From positions 19,095,541 through 19,159,540 of the forward strand of contig NC_133537.1 in NCBI RefSeq assembly GCF_048544455.1: 64,000 bases of DNA. Reading direction: 5' to 3'. Each line of letters opens with the position of its first letter. The stretch's first letter is position 1. Positions 49,890 to 60,657 of the stretch are shown here, piece by piece. The notes under the pieces were generated by a model that saw only the letters and a program-made list of their open reading frames with translations, had not been told where the DNA came from and did not search any database. The DNA comes from Silene latifolia (taxonomy: Eukaryota > Streptophyta > Magnoliopsida > Caryophyllales > Caryophyllaceae). The position numbers and the translations under genes were made by a program.

Positions 49890-51753
49890 TTTGTTGGAGT
49901 TCGGAGTTTGTTTTGAAAGATTAAGTAGGGTTAATTTATTTGGAGTTTGTTTTAGCAGTTAGGGTTTGGAGATGTATATAGTGAGATAATGGAATGTTAG
50001 TTGAGATAATGCATGTATTTATACTAAGCAATGTGTGGTTTGAGTTGTTTTTTAATTAATATATATGTTAGGAAGTTGTGCCATAATCATCATCATATCT
50101 CTCAATGCTGCTTCAAATCTTATTACTAACCCTTCACATTCCATATTGTCCGTTCATATGCACAGTGATGGCAGTAATAATGCATGCATCGGAATTATAA
50201 CGGGCCGTAATTATGCATGCATCTAGTAATATTTAATTTTTTTTTTTTTAATTTTTTAAGAACAAACAACAACGGTTAGTTATTAAAAAACCGTTGTCTT
50301 TAGTTATAACAACGGTTTTGTATATTACAACCATTGTTATAACTTTCCCCCCAAAATTGAGTCACACTTTCCACAACGGGTTTGTATACTTAAAACCGTT
50401 GTTAATAGTTTTAACAACGGGTTCCTTAAGAAAACCAACCGTTGTTAAAACCTTTTACAACGGACGCTTTAACAATGTCCGCTTTTTTATATAACAACGG
50501 TTTTTAACCGTTGTTATAGCCTGTATCTGTAGTAGTGAGATAAAGGAATTAGCTACGCATACTAGAATAAATAGCAACAATAATATTAATAACAAACATA
50601 ACTAAAGAGATAAAAGATGAATAATGAATATTAAAAGAGGTTTGAATAAAAACCGTAGTAAATTAAGGATGAACAAAGTCTGGATCCGAAATAATGCGTA
50701 GATAAACTACGTCTAAATGTTTTGAGAGGTTTTTATTGTAAAGTGTCGTAACTAGGTAAAATAAAACGTAAAAATACAATAGGGCACGAATTGGGTATTT
50801 ATACTAAACATAAACCGATTTAGGAAACTTGCGCGAAAAGTTACCAGATCACTGTATACTCGATCAAGTCTAGGCATACTCGACCGAGTCCTTAGACTCG
50901 ATTGAGTACTCCTTGGTTCAGCACTTTTCTTCGTCAAATCTTCTTCAATTCTCTTCCTTTATTCTTCTAGTTTTCCGTGCCATGCTCCGTGTATTCCTTC
51001 ATGTCATCTTCGCGGTGCTACATTTCATTCTTTTGCTCCACAAATGCATCATTCCCGCATTAAACACCAAATAGCGGAAGTAACAACATTCTAATATAAA
51101 TGGCATATATAGACAATGTAATTTAGCATGAAAACCGTATCAAAAGTAACTAAGGGGAGACATATAAATGTATATAATTATGACTCATCAAACTCCCCCA
51201 AACCATCTTATTGCTTGTCCCTAAGCAAAACATCACACAATACATAAAGCAATCATACAAATGGCGAATGAATAACTCAGAGCTAATGTTTAATGCATGT
51301 ACAAATCTCAAGCTATCCATATCTATAACAAAGCAATGACCAAGGTGTACCAATAAAAGAAATTCAAAGGCACGGGTAATAGAAAACGCAGCTCGAGTTA
51401 TGTTACCGTACTATAGACAAATGCCAAATACCTTTCGATCTTGCAAGACAAATTAGTCGGATTCTCGCGGATTTCACTCATGCACTTATAATTATGTAAG
51501 GGTGAGTTATATGTGAAGATAGAAAGAAGTAGAACACTCACTCAATTTATGAAACATGCATGCAATCTAATGTGATAGAGATTTCTCCAACTAATACGCA
51601 TTCACAGTATAGACAAAAGTACATGTATCAAAGACAATAAGGTGGCAAATGGGTAAATGGTATAGAAGTGGTTTGTGCCAAGGCACGTATGGATATGTGA
51701 GGCTAAGACGGTAGCCGCAGTGCTAAAACCAAAACCAAATCTATGATAATAAA

Positions 51754-53527
51754 TGATGCGTGTCTAATATATGATGTTTTGCACGTCATTTCACACGCAT
51801 TTCAGAGCTCAATTGAGTAGTTTATGCTACTATTTCCCTTGTTTCGTGTATTTCTTCCTTTTCATGTGATTTTGTAGGAATATGAAGAATATGGCGGAAA
51901 ATGAGCCAAATCCTGTTCCCAAGTGCTTAGCATAGGATGGACATGAAGAGATGACTCGAGGAATGAGCTTGGTGCGCGTTTCAAGGCCTGAAGATAGCAA
52001 AAGCATGGGTGCGTACGAGTTTAACAAGCAAAGAAGCACTTCACGATATTACAGCCTGCTTCAGATGGCTGTATCTCGAGTATTAGACCTGATAATTGAG
52101 TGAGTCCAATTGTATATGAAAGCTTATCCTCTTAGTGTTCCAACACCGTGAGAATCGCTTTATTCCGATAAGTAACGAAGAATTGGCAGCTGTTTTAAGA
52201 TCGGTGCGCGCTGCAGAATTCGTCAGAATGCACTACTGTACAGCACCTTTGGTCGATCAACTGATGCCTATGGTCGATCGACCAGAGCGCGATTCTTAAT
52301 AAAGATCAGAAGCTACTGTTCAGCTATGCTCAGTCGATCGACTGGGTCTTATGGTCGATCGACCAAGCTTTGAACTGACGCAAATTAAACGAGAAGTTAG
52401 AAGCCCAACGCAATTAGGTTTTAGAAAATAAGAAGTTGTGTTATTCCTATATAACTCGACTGATATCAGATTAGGAGGCATCTCCGATCAGAGACATTAG
52501 GTCTCGATTTTAGCATAGTTTACATTCAATTCAAATACTTTAGTTTCTCAATAATATTCGCTATTTTGCATCTGGATTTCCTTTCTGCCTTCAGTTTCGG
52601 TATTTCTCAATCATAATTTCAGTCTTTAAGTTTATTATTTTAGTAGTTTAGAATTGATTAGATTAGTTCCCAAAGCCATCAATATTTCGTTTTATGCATC
52701 TCTATTGCTTAGTTAGTTTAATTATGTATTCGTTTCCGTTAATTGTTAATTTAGTTGTTGTTATCAATTCTATCACGCGTAGCTAGAAACCCCGTGCTAA
52801 GATGTGAGGGGACCTGCGGCGAAGACGATGTAGATTAGTAGACCTGATGTCGGCCTTTGGTCGATCGATTAGATGATCAGTCGATCGATCGATTGGACTG
52901 TTGGTCGATCGACTAGCTTAGCTGTCGTCGATCGATCGCGACATGTGATAGAATAGCACCGTTTCAATGTTTTAATTGCAATATTTGACAACGAGACCGA
53001 GAGGAGACTTGTTAAATACTTAGGAATTGACCAACTCACAGATCGAGAGATAGGGAAGGGAAATTGACTAAATTGAAACGACTAAATCTTACTAAGATCG
53101 AAAGATAGATAAAGTTTAGGCATTAGGAATCACTTTTCAGGGCGAGAGCTAGTATTAGTGAGACCTAGGGACCAGTAGCATAGGCTGAGAGGCGCTACTA
53201 GTTAAGAATGGACCGAGAGGACTTCTTATTTTCCCACCTATCGTGATTATTCAGACTTACTTAGGAACCCATCGTCGTAGCTGCAGTGAACTGACCGTCT
53301 TAGCATTCTTTTTATTATTGTTCACATCTCTTTTTATTACTTGCCTTTTATTTATGCATTTAGACTTAGAAATAATCCAAATCAAAACCCCCCAGAAAAT
53401 TCATAAACTGAAATAAGACAATTAGAACTCCCTACCTCCCTGTGGTTCGATCCTGCTTACCGCTAACTTCTGTTAGTAGTAATTAGGTTTATAAATTTAT
53501 TTTTGATACTCACATCGACAGGTATCA
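51754..53527 (+). repeat. 5' LTR of element 2
   Basis: 1774 bp, TGATGCGTGTC...GGTATCA. Carries GTCGATCGAC-type palindromes at 52252-52370 and 52857-52945. Confidence 0.93.
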
Positions 53528-53532
53528 AATTT

Positions 53533-53550
53533 TGGCGCCGTTGCCGGGGA
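53533..53550 (+). other. Primer binding site, tRNA-Asp type
   Basis: Identical 18-mer to that of element 1, five bases after the LTR. Confidence 0.93.
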
Positions 53551-53597
53551 GGCAGCGCTACTTTTAGTTGTCTTTAATTTTAGTCTTTCTCTCTTTA

Positions 53598-53625
53598 GTC
53601 TCAGGGAACTTCGGTTCCTTGAGAC
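53598..53625 (+). other. Leader hairpin of element 2 with UUCG tetraloop
   Basis: Left arm GTCTCAGGGAAC (53598-53609), loop TTCG, right arm GTTCCTTGAGAC (53614-53625): 12 pairs including one G-U. C(UUCG)G is an exceptionally stable RNA tetraloop. It sits at the same distance from the primer site as the element 1 hairpin. Confidence 0.75.
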
Positions 53626-53767
53626 CGTTCTCATGTTTTATATTCTGAGTTTTCCACAGGAAGAGGATGAAATATTTGGTGCTTATTTAGCCAGACTTTG
53701 GGAGTTTATTGAGCCCAGACGAGATGCCTTTTCTGATCTCTAAATATGCTGCACTATTGTCCGGCAT

Positions 53768-54568
53768 ATGAATGACCCTACGCGAGCATACCTCGAGTCT
53801 ATAGGTAAGTGGGATTTCGAAGGAATCTCCGTAATTGAGGTATTAGAATTCTTTAATTGGTTTGCTACTGAATCTCTTAAACCTACTTTTTCTCTTCATG
53901 TTGACTCAGATGAGGGGGTGGGTGAGACCTTAGAAACCAATCTAGGAAATACCGACGGAGACGTAGAGGAGACCATTAGCGTGGTTGATAATCTCTTTTA
54001 TGAGGATAGTCTAGAACGACTTTATGATTCTTGCAGTGTTAGTGAGGACGATTTGGAGGCTCTCTTTGAGAACCTCCATCTTGACGAGTCTAGCGATGAG
54101 GAGAGTGATAGTCTAGAGGTTAAATGGGATACTTATGATGATATCGATGATGAGCCTATTTTAGGAGACCCCATTGACCCATTTGACTTTACTATCCCAT
54201 GCATTTGGGATGATCATCCACCTTCTCCCTTAGTTGACCAGATTCCTCCACCTCACATTTCATACCCGTCAGAGTATTTTAATTCTACTCGCGTTATTAT
54301 TGAGTCGAATGCACCTAAGTTCGTTAATTCTCCACCTGTGGTTAACTTGAGCTTTTATATTCCGCCCTCAGCTGGAGGGCAGAATAGCTTTGTGGACAAT
54401 TTTAGGAGCTGCCATAGGAAATTTGTTAGGCTTAAATGTTTTTACATTTTGATTTCCTATGTTATTTCTATCTTATGGCGCTACTTACAGTTTTGTGTAG
54501 CACATGCGCAGATGTATGATAGGTTGCTGAGAGCCTTGAGTTGTTTTGATTGGGCTCCATTAGAGTGA
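53768..54568 (+). CDS. Acidic ORF of element 2 with C-terminal membrane segment
   Basis: 266 residues, no frameshift. The first two thirds are strongly acidic (for example EDDLEALFENLHLDESSDEE), followed by a proline-rich stretch (about 150-170). Near the C-terminus a basic patch (FRSCHRKFVRLK) precedes a hydrophobic segment of about 20 residues (about 222-242), then CVAHAQMYDRLLRALSCFD. The same motif after a hydrophobic segment ends the ORF of element 3 (CVAHAQLFDLLMRALSCFD). I know no function for it. It could be a relic of an env-like gene or an alternative structural protein. The post-pol hairpin follows 50 bases after the stop, so the ORF occupies the place of the end of pol. Confidence 0.75.
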   Translation: MNDPTRAYLESIGKWDFEGISVIEVLEFFNWFATESLKPTFSLHVDSDEGVGETLETNLGNTDGDVEETISVVDNLFYEDSLERLYDSCSVSEDDLEALFENLHLDESSDEESDSLEVKWDTYDDIDDEPILGDPIDPFDFTIPCIWDDHPPSPLVDQIPPPHISYPSEYFNSTRVIIESNAPKFVNSPPVVNLSFYIPPSAGGQNSFVDNFRSCHRKFVRLKCFYILISYVISILWRYLQFCVAHAQMYDRLLRALSCFDWAPLE

Positions 54569-54618
54569 GTTGCTGAAGAAAAAGAGGTCGAGCGGGACCT
54601 GTCTGAAACCAGCGCTAG

Positions 54619-54634
54619 CCGGGAGGCAACCCGG
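54619..54634 (+). other. Post-pol hairpin of element 2
   Basis: CCGGG, AGGCAA, CCCGG, identical to 6011-6026 in element 1. Confidence 0.7.
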
Positions 54635-55310
54635 ATGTGTTTTGTTTTTGTTTTGAATAAAACTTCATAGTTGTTTAGAAATAAAAACTCTTAGTCGTGT
54701 GCTTAGGATTTAAAGCCTTTAGACTTTACATTTGGGTTTTGCGCAATTTTGGGCGCGTTATTATGTGTATTTGCAGGTTTATAAACCTTGTTAGCTCAAG
54801 TTATTGAGCTAATTCGAAGAAAATCAGAACTTACAGCGGGTTTTCCAGTCGATCGACTGCCTCCAATGGTCGATCGACTGAGCTGCGATTTCCAGGAGCT
54901 TCTGTTCCTGTTCATGCTGGTCGATCGACTAGGTGATGTGGTCGATCGACCACCTTTCGCTGCTGTATCTGTTCATGACCTTTCCCCTGATGTGTTGGGT
55001 CGTTTTGCGGAATTGAGGGAGTTTTCTCTCCACCTTATTCTCCGACATATTTCTGATTTCTTCCATTTTCTTATTTTTGCACATAATTACCGCTTCAACA
55101 TTGCTTTCTCGGAATTATGCGTGGTTTTTTTTGTCTTTTCAGTTACCTATGGTAGCACTGCTGGCTACTGAAACCTCCTAGCTCACGCTGGTTTGGGGAG
55201 GTTTCCTTTTGCTGCGCTTAAAGTCTTGTGAGTTCCCGAGTCCTTTTCATGTCTTATTTATTTATTTTATCGCAAAATCCCATTTCCCTTTTATTTCATT
55301 ACATGATTTT

Positions 55311-55345
55311 GCACAATGGGGACATTGTGTGATTTGGTTTGGGGA
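55311..55345 (+). other. Internal hairpin and polypurine-like tract of element 2
   Basis: CACAATG (55312-55318), loop GGGA, CATTGTG (55323-55329), then ATTTGGTTTGGGGAA. Compared with element 1, the outer T-A pair has become C-G on both sides. Confidence 0.7.
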
Positions 55346-56844
55346 AGGGTTTTGCATTGCATTCATATGTTTTATTGCATTTCAGTTACACGTTTATTGC
55401 ATTTCAGTTTGCATTTGTTTATTTCATTTCCTATATATATATAAAAAATTTCAAAAAAAAAAATTGAATTGAAAAATTTCAAAAAAAAAATTCCAAAAAT
55501 GCACGTTTATTTTAGCATATAGGTTGAGTCGGAACGGTAGTATTTTAATGATGACATTGCATTTGCATCTGTTTTATTGACTAAGCCTTGCTAATTGACA
55601 TGTTATTAGTAGAATCATTTGCATAATCTACGAGTTTTCATTAAATATCTTGCTGGTGAGACTTGACTTAAATTTTGGCAAACTACATCATTTTCTGAGT
55701 TTTAGAGCCTATAACCGCTGTCATTCATGACCAGTTTATCTAGGATTGTGAGTAGTTACTCCTTATGAGACATGTTACATCAATTTGCATAAATATGAAC
55801 TTAATCTGCTTAATACCTGTGTGCATTCGGTTTGTGATTTGTTGACACATGTGGAAGAGGTCCCCTTTTTCTCATTTTGCCCATAAGCTCCACACTGCCA
55901 AAAATAGCCTTTGTCCCGTTAACTACATCCTACTTTTAGCCTGCCTTTATCAAGCTAGTAGTTTATGTTCTGGGATTGTTACTTCATTTTTGGTAGCTAT
56001 GCTCTTTTTGAGATGATGTTGGGAAATTGAAAGAAGGGAAAGAAAGAAACAAAAGAATAAAAAAAAAAGAAATGAAAAGTGATTCGGAAAAAGAAAAAAA
56101 GAGAGTGTTGTACTGTTTAATGCAGTCGATCGACTGCTCTACTTGGTCGATCGACCGAAGCCCGAGAAGGAAAGAAATCAATTCGCATGATTCGAGTCTT
56201 TATTATATGGCGATTTTTGCTCCCATGTTTCATTTGTATCATATGGGGAGTTGATTTATTACGGAGATTGTGAGTTTCGTGCTTGCTATAGCACCGTGTC
56301 AGTTGAATTTTGAGCAAGAATTGGATATTGTCATATGGCTTTGTTACGGTACTAGCTTGATCACCTGTACCCCCCCACATTCCCATAAATGTTTTGCCCT
56401 TTCCTGCCCATTACCTCACATATCCATATTTACCTCGGCATGTGTCATGGTCATCTGTTTGGTTGGAATGCATATGTACGGTTGTAGAGATTACATTCAT
56501 ATTATATTGCAGGCATGTTCTTATAGGTCGTAGTTAGGTGAGTGTCACTAACAAAATTACTTTTTTCTATCTTTCACATATATTCACCTGTACTTATTGA
56601 GTGATTTGAGCGACCCGTGAGAGTCCAATTTGATAAGTCTTTATAGTTGACGGTTCAGCAGTTTCTAACGACTACATAACTCGTTTACATGATTCATATT
56701 GCTAGTTGATTGTTGGTTATTGCATTAAATTGGTTTAGGCTATTCAGTGTGCATTTCGCTCTGAGATTGAACTCGTTCCATTAGGTTTTAGGATCGAGTC
56801 TAGTTCTTGCTTGGGGACAAGCAAGGGTTTGGTTTGGGGAAGTT

Positions 56845-58605
56845 TGATGCGTGTCTAATATATGATGTTTTGCACGTCATTTCACACGCATTTCAGAGCT
56901 CAATTGAGTAGTTTATGCTACTATTTCCCTTGTTTCGTGTATTTCTTCCTTTTCGTGTGATTTTGTAGGAATATGAAGAATATGGCGGAAAATGAGCCAA
57001 ATCCTGTTCCCAAGTGCTTAGCATAGGATGGACATGAAGAGATGACTCAAGGAATGAGCTTGGTGCACGTTTCAAGGCCTAAAGATAGCAAAAGCATGGG
57101 TGCGTACGAGTTTAACAAGCAAAGAAGCACTTCACGATATTGCAGCCTGCTTCAGATGGCTGTATCTCGAGTTCTAGACCTGATAATCGAGTGAGTCCAA
57201 TTGGAGATGAAAGCTTATCCTCTTAGCGTTGCAACGCCGCGAGAATCGCTTTATTCCGATAAGTAACGAAGAATTGGCAGCTGTTTTAAGATCGGTGCGC
57301 GCTGCAGAATTCGTCAGAATGCACTACTGTACATCACCTTTGGTCGATCGACTGATGCCTATGGTCGATCGACCAGAGCGCGATTCTTAATAAAGATCAG
57401 AAGCTACTGTTCAGCTATGCTCAATCGATCGACTGGGTCTTATGGTCGATCGACCAAGCTTTGAATCTGACGCAAATTAAACGAGAAGCTAGAAGCCCAA
57501 CGCAATTAGGTTTTAGAAAATAAGAAGTTGTGTTATTCCTATATAACTCGACTGATATCAGATTAGGAGACATCTCCGATCAGAGACATTAGGTCTCGAT
57601 TTTAGCATAGTTTACATTCAATTCAAATACTTTAGTTTCTCAATAATATTCGCTATTTTGCATCTGGATTTCCTTTCTGCCTTCAGTTTCGGTATTTCTC
57701 AATCATAATTTCAGTCTTTAAGTTTATTATTTTAGTAGTTTAGAATTGATTAGATTAGTTCCCAAAGCCATCAATATTTCGTTTTATGCATCTCTATTGC
57801 TTAGTTAGTTTAATTATGTATTCGTTTCCGTTAATTGTTAATTTAGTTGTTGTTATCAATTCTATCATGCGTAGCTAGATACCCCGTGCTAAGATGTGAG
57901 GGGACCTGCGGCGAAGACGATGTAGATTAGTAGACCTGATGTCGGCCTTTGGTCGATCGACTGGATTAGTCAGTCGATCGACTGTTGGTCGATCGACTAG
58001 CTTAGTGGTCGATCGATCGTATGCGATAGAATAGCACCGTTTCAATGTTTTAATTGCAATATTTGACAACGAGACCGAGAGGAGACTTGTTAAATACTTA
58101 GGAATTGGCCAACCCACAGATCGAGAGATAGGGAAGGGAAATTGACTAAATTGAAACGACTAAATCTTACTAAGATCGAAAGATAGGTAAAGTTTAGGCA
58201 TTAGGAATCACTTTTCAGGGCGAGAGCTAGTATTAGTGAGTCCTAGGGACCAGTAGCATAGGCTGAGAGGCGCTACTAGTTAAGAATGGACCGAGAGGAC
58301 TTCTTATTTTCCCACCTATCGTGATTATTCAGACTTACTTAGGAACCCATCGTCGTAGCTGCAGTGAACCGACCGTCTTAGCATTCTTTTTATTATTGAT
58401 TACATCTCTTTTTATTACTTGCCTTTTATTTATGCATTTAGACTTAGAAATAATCCAAATCAAAACCCCCCAGAAAATTCATAGACTGAAATAAGACAAT
58501 TAGAACTCTCTACCTCCCTGTGGTTCGACCCTGCTTACCGCTAACTTCTGTTAGTAGTAATTAGGTTTATAAATTTATTTTTGATACTCACATCGACAGG
58601 TATCA
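56845..58605 (+). repeat. 3' LTR of element 2
   Basis: 1761 bp, nearly identical to the 5' LTR; differs by scattered substitutions and small indels, several within the palindrome region (57955-58020). Confidence 0.93.
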
Positions 58606-59903
58606 ATAAACATAAATTAACCCAACTAGAGAAATTATCTCAACTTTGACAAAATATGATAGACAAAAGAACTACTCTCCAATAATGCATTAGACTCTAG
58701 ATACCATTCTTCTGTTCCCTTAACAAATGACAATGAAGCAACTCTTTTTTCTTCTTTTCTTCTTTTTTCTCTTTTGCACCTTTTTTTTTCCGAAATCCTT
58801 TTTTTTCTTTCTCTTCTTTTTTTCTTTTGCTTCATATTTTTCTTCCTTTTCCAACATAAGGGATACAACACAATTACTACAAAAATTTAAGCTACTACTC
58901 ACATTGACAATAAAAGTCTCATTCCCAACCAAAATAGCTAAAATAGACATGATGCTCAAGCAACTGCGACTGTCCCGATAAGGTAGGCAAAATCTTGATT
59001 GTAGCTATTAGATGGGATATAAAACGGCTACAAGTGTTCAAACGGGCTAAACAAAAGGTAATGTAAGGCTTATTTGAACGATAAGAACCGCCTATCCTCA
59101 TATAATTCATCATATGAACGCGCAAAAATTAAGAAACTAATGTCACACTTATGCAGTTTGATATTACACATTCCACAAGGAGTACCACACTCAAGTCTAA
59201 GTAACAATGAGACCAGTTTATTGATGTTCCTGGCCTAGGAAGCTCTATAGACCTCAGAATTTAAGTAGTTTACCAACATAATTGTGTCAAATCTAATTAG
59301 CATAAGGCATGTCAGATACGGTCAAGACTTGAATTATGAGCTTTGTTTTCATAAATAACGGGTCAAAACAATGTACATGGATAACTATATTGGGATTCAA
59401 ATGCAAAAATAATGCAATTTAACATCATTGCTACTCAATTCACTAAGACGCGACCTAAAACAAAGGAAAAAACATGTTTTAGGTTTTTGAATTTTTGAAT
59501 TTTTATGGATTTTATGGATTTTTGTTTTAAATGCACACAACATAATATAAATCACACAACAGGAATGTAAAGACTCTCCCCCAAACCTAAATGTCACAGT
59601 GTCCTCATTGTGACGCCTACAACATAGCAATCACACAATAAACCACCAGCAGCCTAAAGGACACATTTAACAAAAGGAATGGGAATATAACTAAAGATAA
59701 TACAATAAAAGTAGATACAAGGAAAGAGAATACCCGATAAAAGCTTAGGAGTTCCCCCAAACCAGCTGAAAAAATAGGGGAGAATGGCTAACCGCGCAAT
59801 TCCATCATCATCTAGCTACGTTTCAGACCAAAAACGCATGTTTACTCGATCGAGCCTGGCTGGGCTCGATCGAGTATTCAACCAACGGACTAATTTCTGC
59901 ACT
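58606..59903 (-). other. Non-coding 3' region of element 3
   Basis: Minus-strand counterpart of the 3' regions of elements 1 and 2. It has an A/G-rich stretch (plus-strand pyrimidine run 58738-58860), an internal hairpin (59593-59614) and a TCGATCGA pair at 59844-59878. In that pair two palindromes form one larger hairpin around CCTGGCTGGG. It continues beyond element 2 at 51191-51753. Confidence 0.75.
59576..59614 (-). other. Internal hairpin and polypurine-like tract of element 3
   Basis: On the minus strand GTCACAATG, loop AGGA, CACTGTGAC: nine pairs with one A-C mismatch, then ATTTAGGTTTGGGGGAGAGT. Same position and order as in elements 1 and 2. Confidence 0.65.
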
Positions 59904-60648
59904 TTAAAACAAGTGGTCACCCATGACACGGTCAAAACAACTCAAAGCTCGCATTAGTAAATCAAAAAGCTGCGCATGTGCTACACAAAGACATAAGTAG
60001 CACCAAAACATAATACAAGCAAATAAAGTTAGCAATGAATAATACTCAGGCTCGTCAAACTCAAAGTCAAATGTAAAATATGAGCATGGTTGCTTGTACA
60101 AATCCACCTTATCATTGACGGAAAAAGGATACACGGTCTCTCTTGGTATATGAGCAATCACATCTTCATGTACCTGATGAACGAGATTGTCTTTGAATAT
60201 CTCAGCTTCTAGGGCATCTAACTCAGCTTCCAAGTCATCACTTCCATCAAAGCCGTAAACCGTCTCAGGATTAGGCTCATCTCCATAAACCAACCTTTCT
60301 ATCTCATCTACTTCTTTGCTCCATGGTCTCGACGCAACAGCAGGGGCATCCGACTGATTCCTGTCTAAACATAAAGTAAGGCATTCATCAATAGTATGAT
60401 CAACAATACTAATCATATGACAAGAAGCTTCTAAACTGGAATGCTTTAATGCTTTATGAAGAATAAAAGCTATTTTGTCATCCCCAATTCGTAGTGTAAG
60501 ACTACCATCCCTAACATCTATGACCGCCCCTGCAGTGTATAAGAATGGTCATCCTAGGATAATAGGGACTTGGGAGTCCTCAGCCATATCCATAACAATA
60601 AAGTCAACTGGAACAAAATACTTCCCTACTGAAGAGTTAAAAACGATA
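59904..60648 (-). pseudogene. Element 3 ORF: protease end fused to an acidic, membrane-anchored tail
   Basis: Read on the minus strand from 60648, the sequence is the C-terminal part of an Athila protease (YFVPVDFIVMDMAEDSQVPI). A TGA at 60551-60549 replaces the arginine codon of the ILGRP motif, consistent with CGA to TGA decay. The frame is then open to 59904. After LTLRIGDDKIAFIL it continues directly into an acidic region (DDLEAELDALEAEIFKDN), a hydrophobic segment (YYSLLTLFACIMFWCYLCL) and CVAHAQLFDLLMRALSCFD. Reverse transcriptase and integrase are absent between protease and tail. The tail motif is shared with element 2. The methionine at 60416 is simply the first after the TGA. Confidence 0.7.
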
Positions 60649-60657
60649 AACACCTAA

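Larger units (their letters stand above)
48677..50537. mobile_element. Non-autonomous CACTA element, 1861 bp
   Basis: Left terminus CACTACTACAAATCCAGGC; right terminus is the complement of CACTACTACAGATACAGGC. The 3-bp TSD AGA is perfect (48674-48676, 50538-50540). Subterminal regions of about 300 bp on both sides carry many ACAACGG/CCGTTGT motifs in both orientations. Inside are an (ACACAA)n tract and a small broken minus-strand gene. No transposase. Confidence 0.93.
48106..51190 (-). repeat. 3' LTR of element 3, interrupted by a CACTA element
   Basis: On the minus strand it begins TGATGAGTCA right after a polypurine tract (GGTTTGGGGGAGTT) and ends CCTTATCA. Without the CACTA insertion and its TSD the LTR is about 1221 bp. 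It contains decayed TCGATCGA-type sites (50850-50915: ACTCGATCAAG, ACTCGACCGAG, ACTCGATTGAG). Confidence 0.85.
54569..56844 (+). other. Non-coding 3' region of element 2
   Basis: Four GTCGATCGAC-type palindromes (54848-54955) and two more (56124-56158), the internal hairpin at 55311-55345 and an A/G-rich stretch at 56025-56105. The polypurine tract GGTTTGGTTTGGGGAAGTTT ends at 56844. Small open frames here show no domain. Confidence 0.75.
51754..58605 (+). mobile_element. Non-autonomous Athila-related LTR retrotransposon, element 2, complete
   Basis: LTRs 51754-53527 and 56845-58605, perfect 5-bp TSD ATAAA (51749-51753, 58606-58610), tRNA-Asp primer site and polypurine tract. The internal region is only 3.3 kb and has no protease, reverse transcriptase or integrase. 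A single 266-codon ORF sits where gag-pol would be. After the ORF the sequence is alignable by eye with the 3' region of element 1 (post-pol hairpin, internal hairpin, A/G-rich tract). It would depend on proteins from a partner such as element 1's family. It inserted into element 3. LTRs are very similar, so it is younger than its host. Confidence 0.93.

Noticed and set aside
58635..58981. Lys/Arg-rich and Phe-rich open frames on both strands
   Set aside because: Both come from the purine/pyrimidine tract of element 3's 3' region.
60475..60657. Plus-strand 60-codon frame
   Set aside because: Antisense shadow of the element 3 protease; element 1 has the same shadow at 2520-2774.
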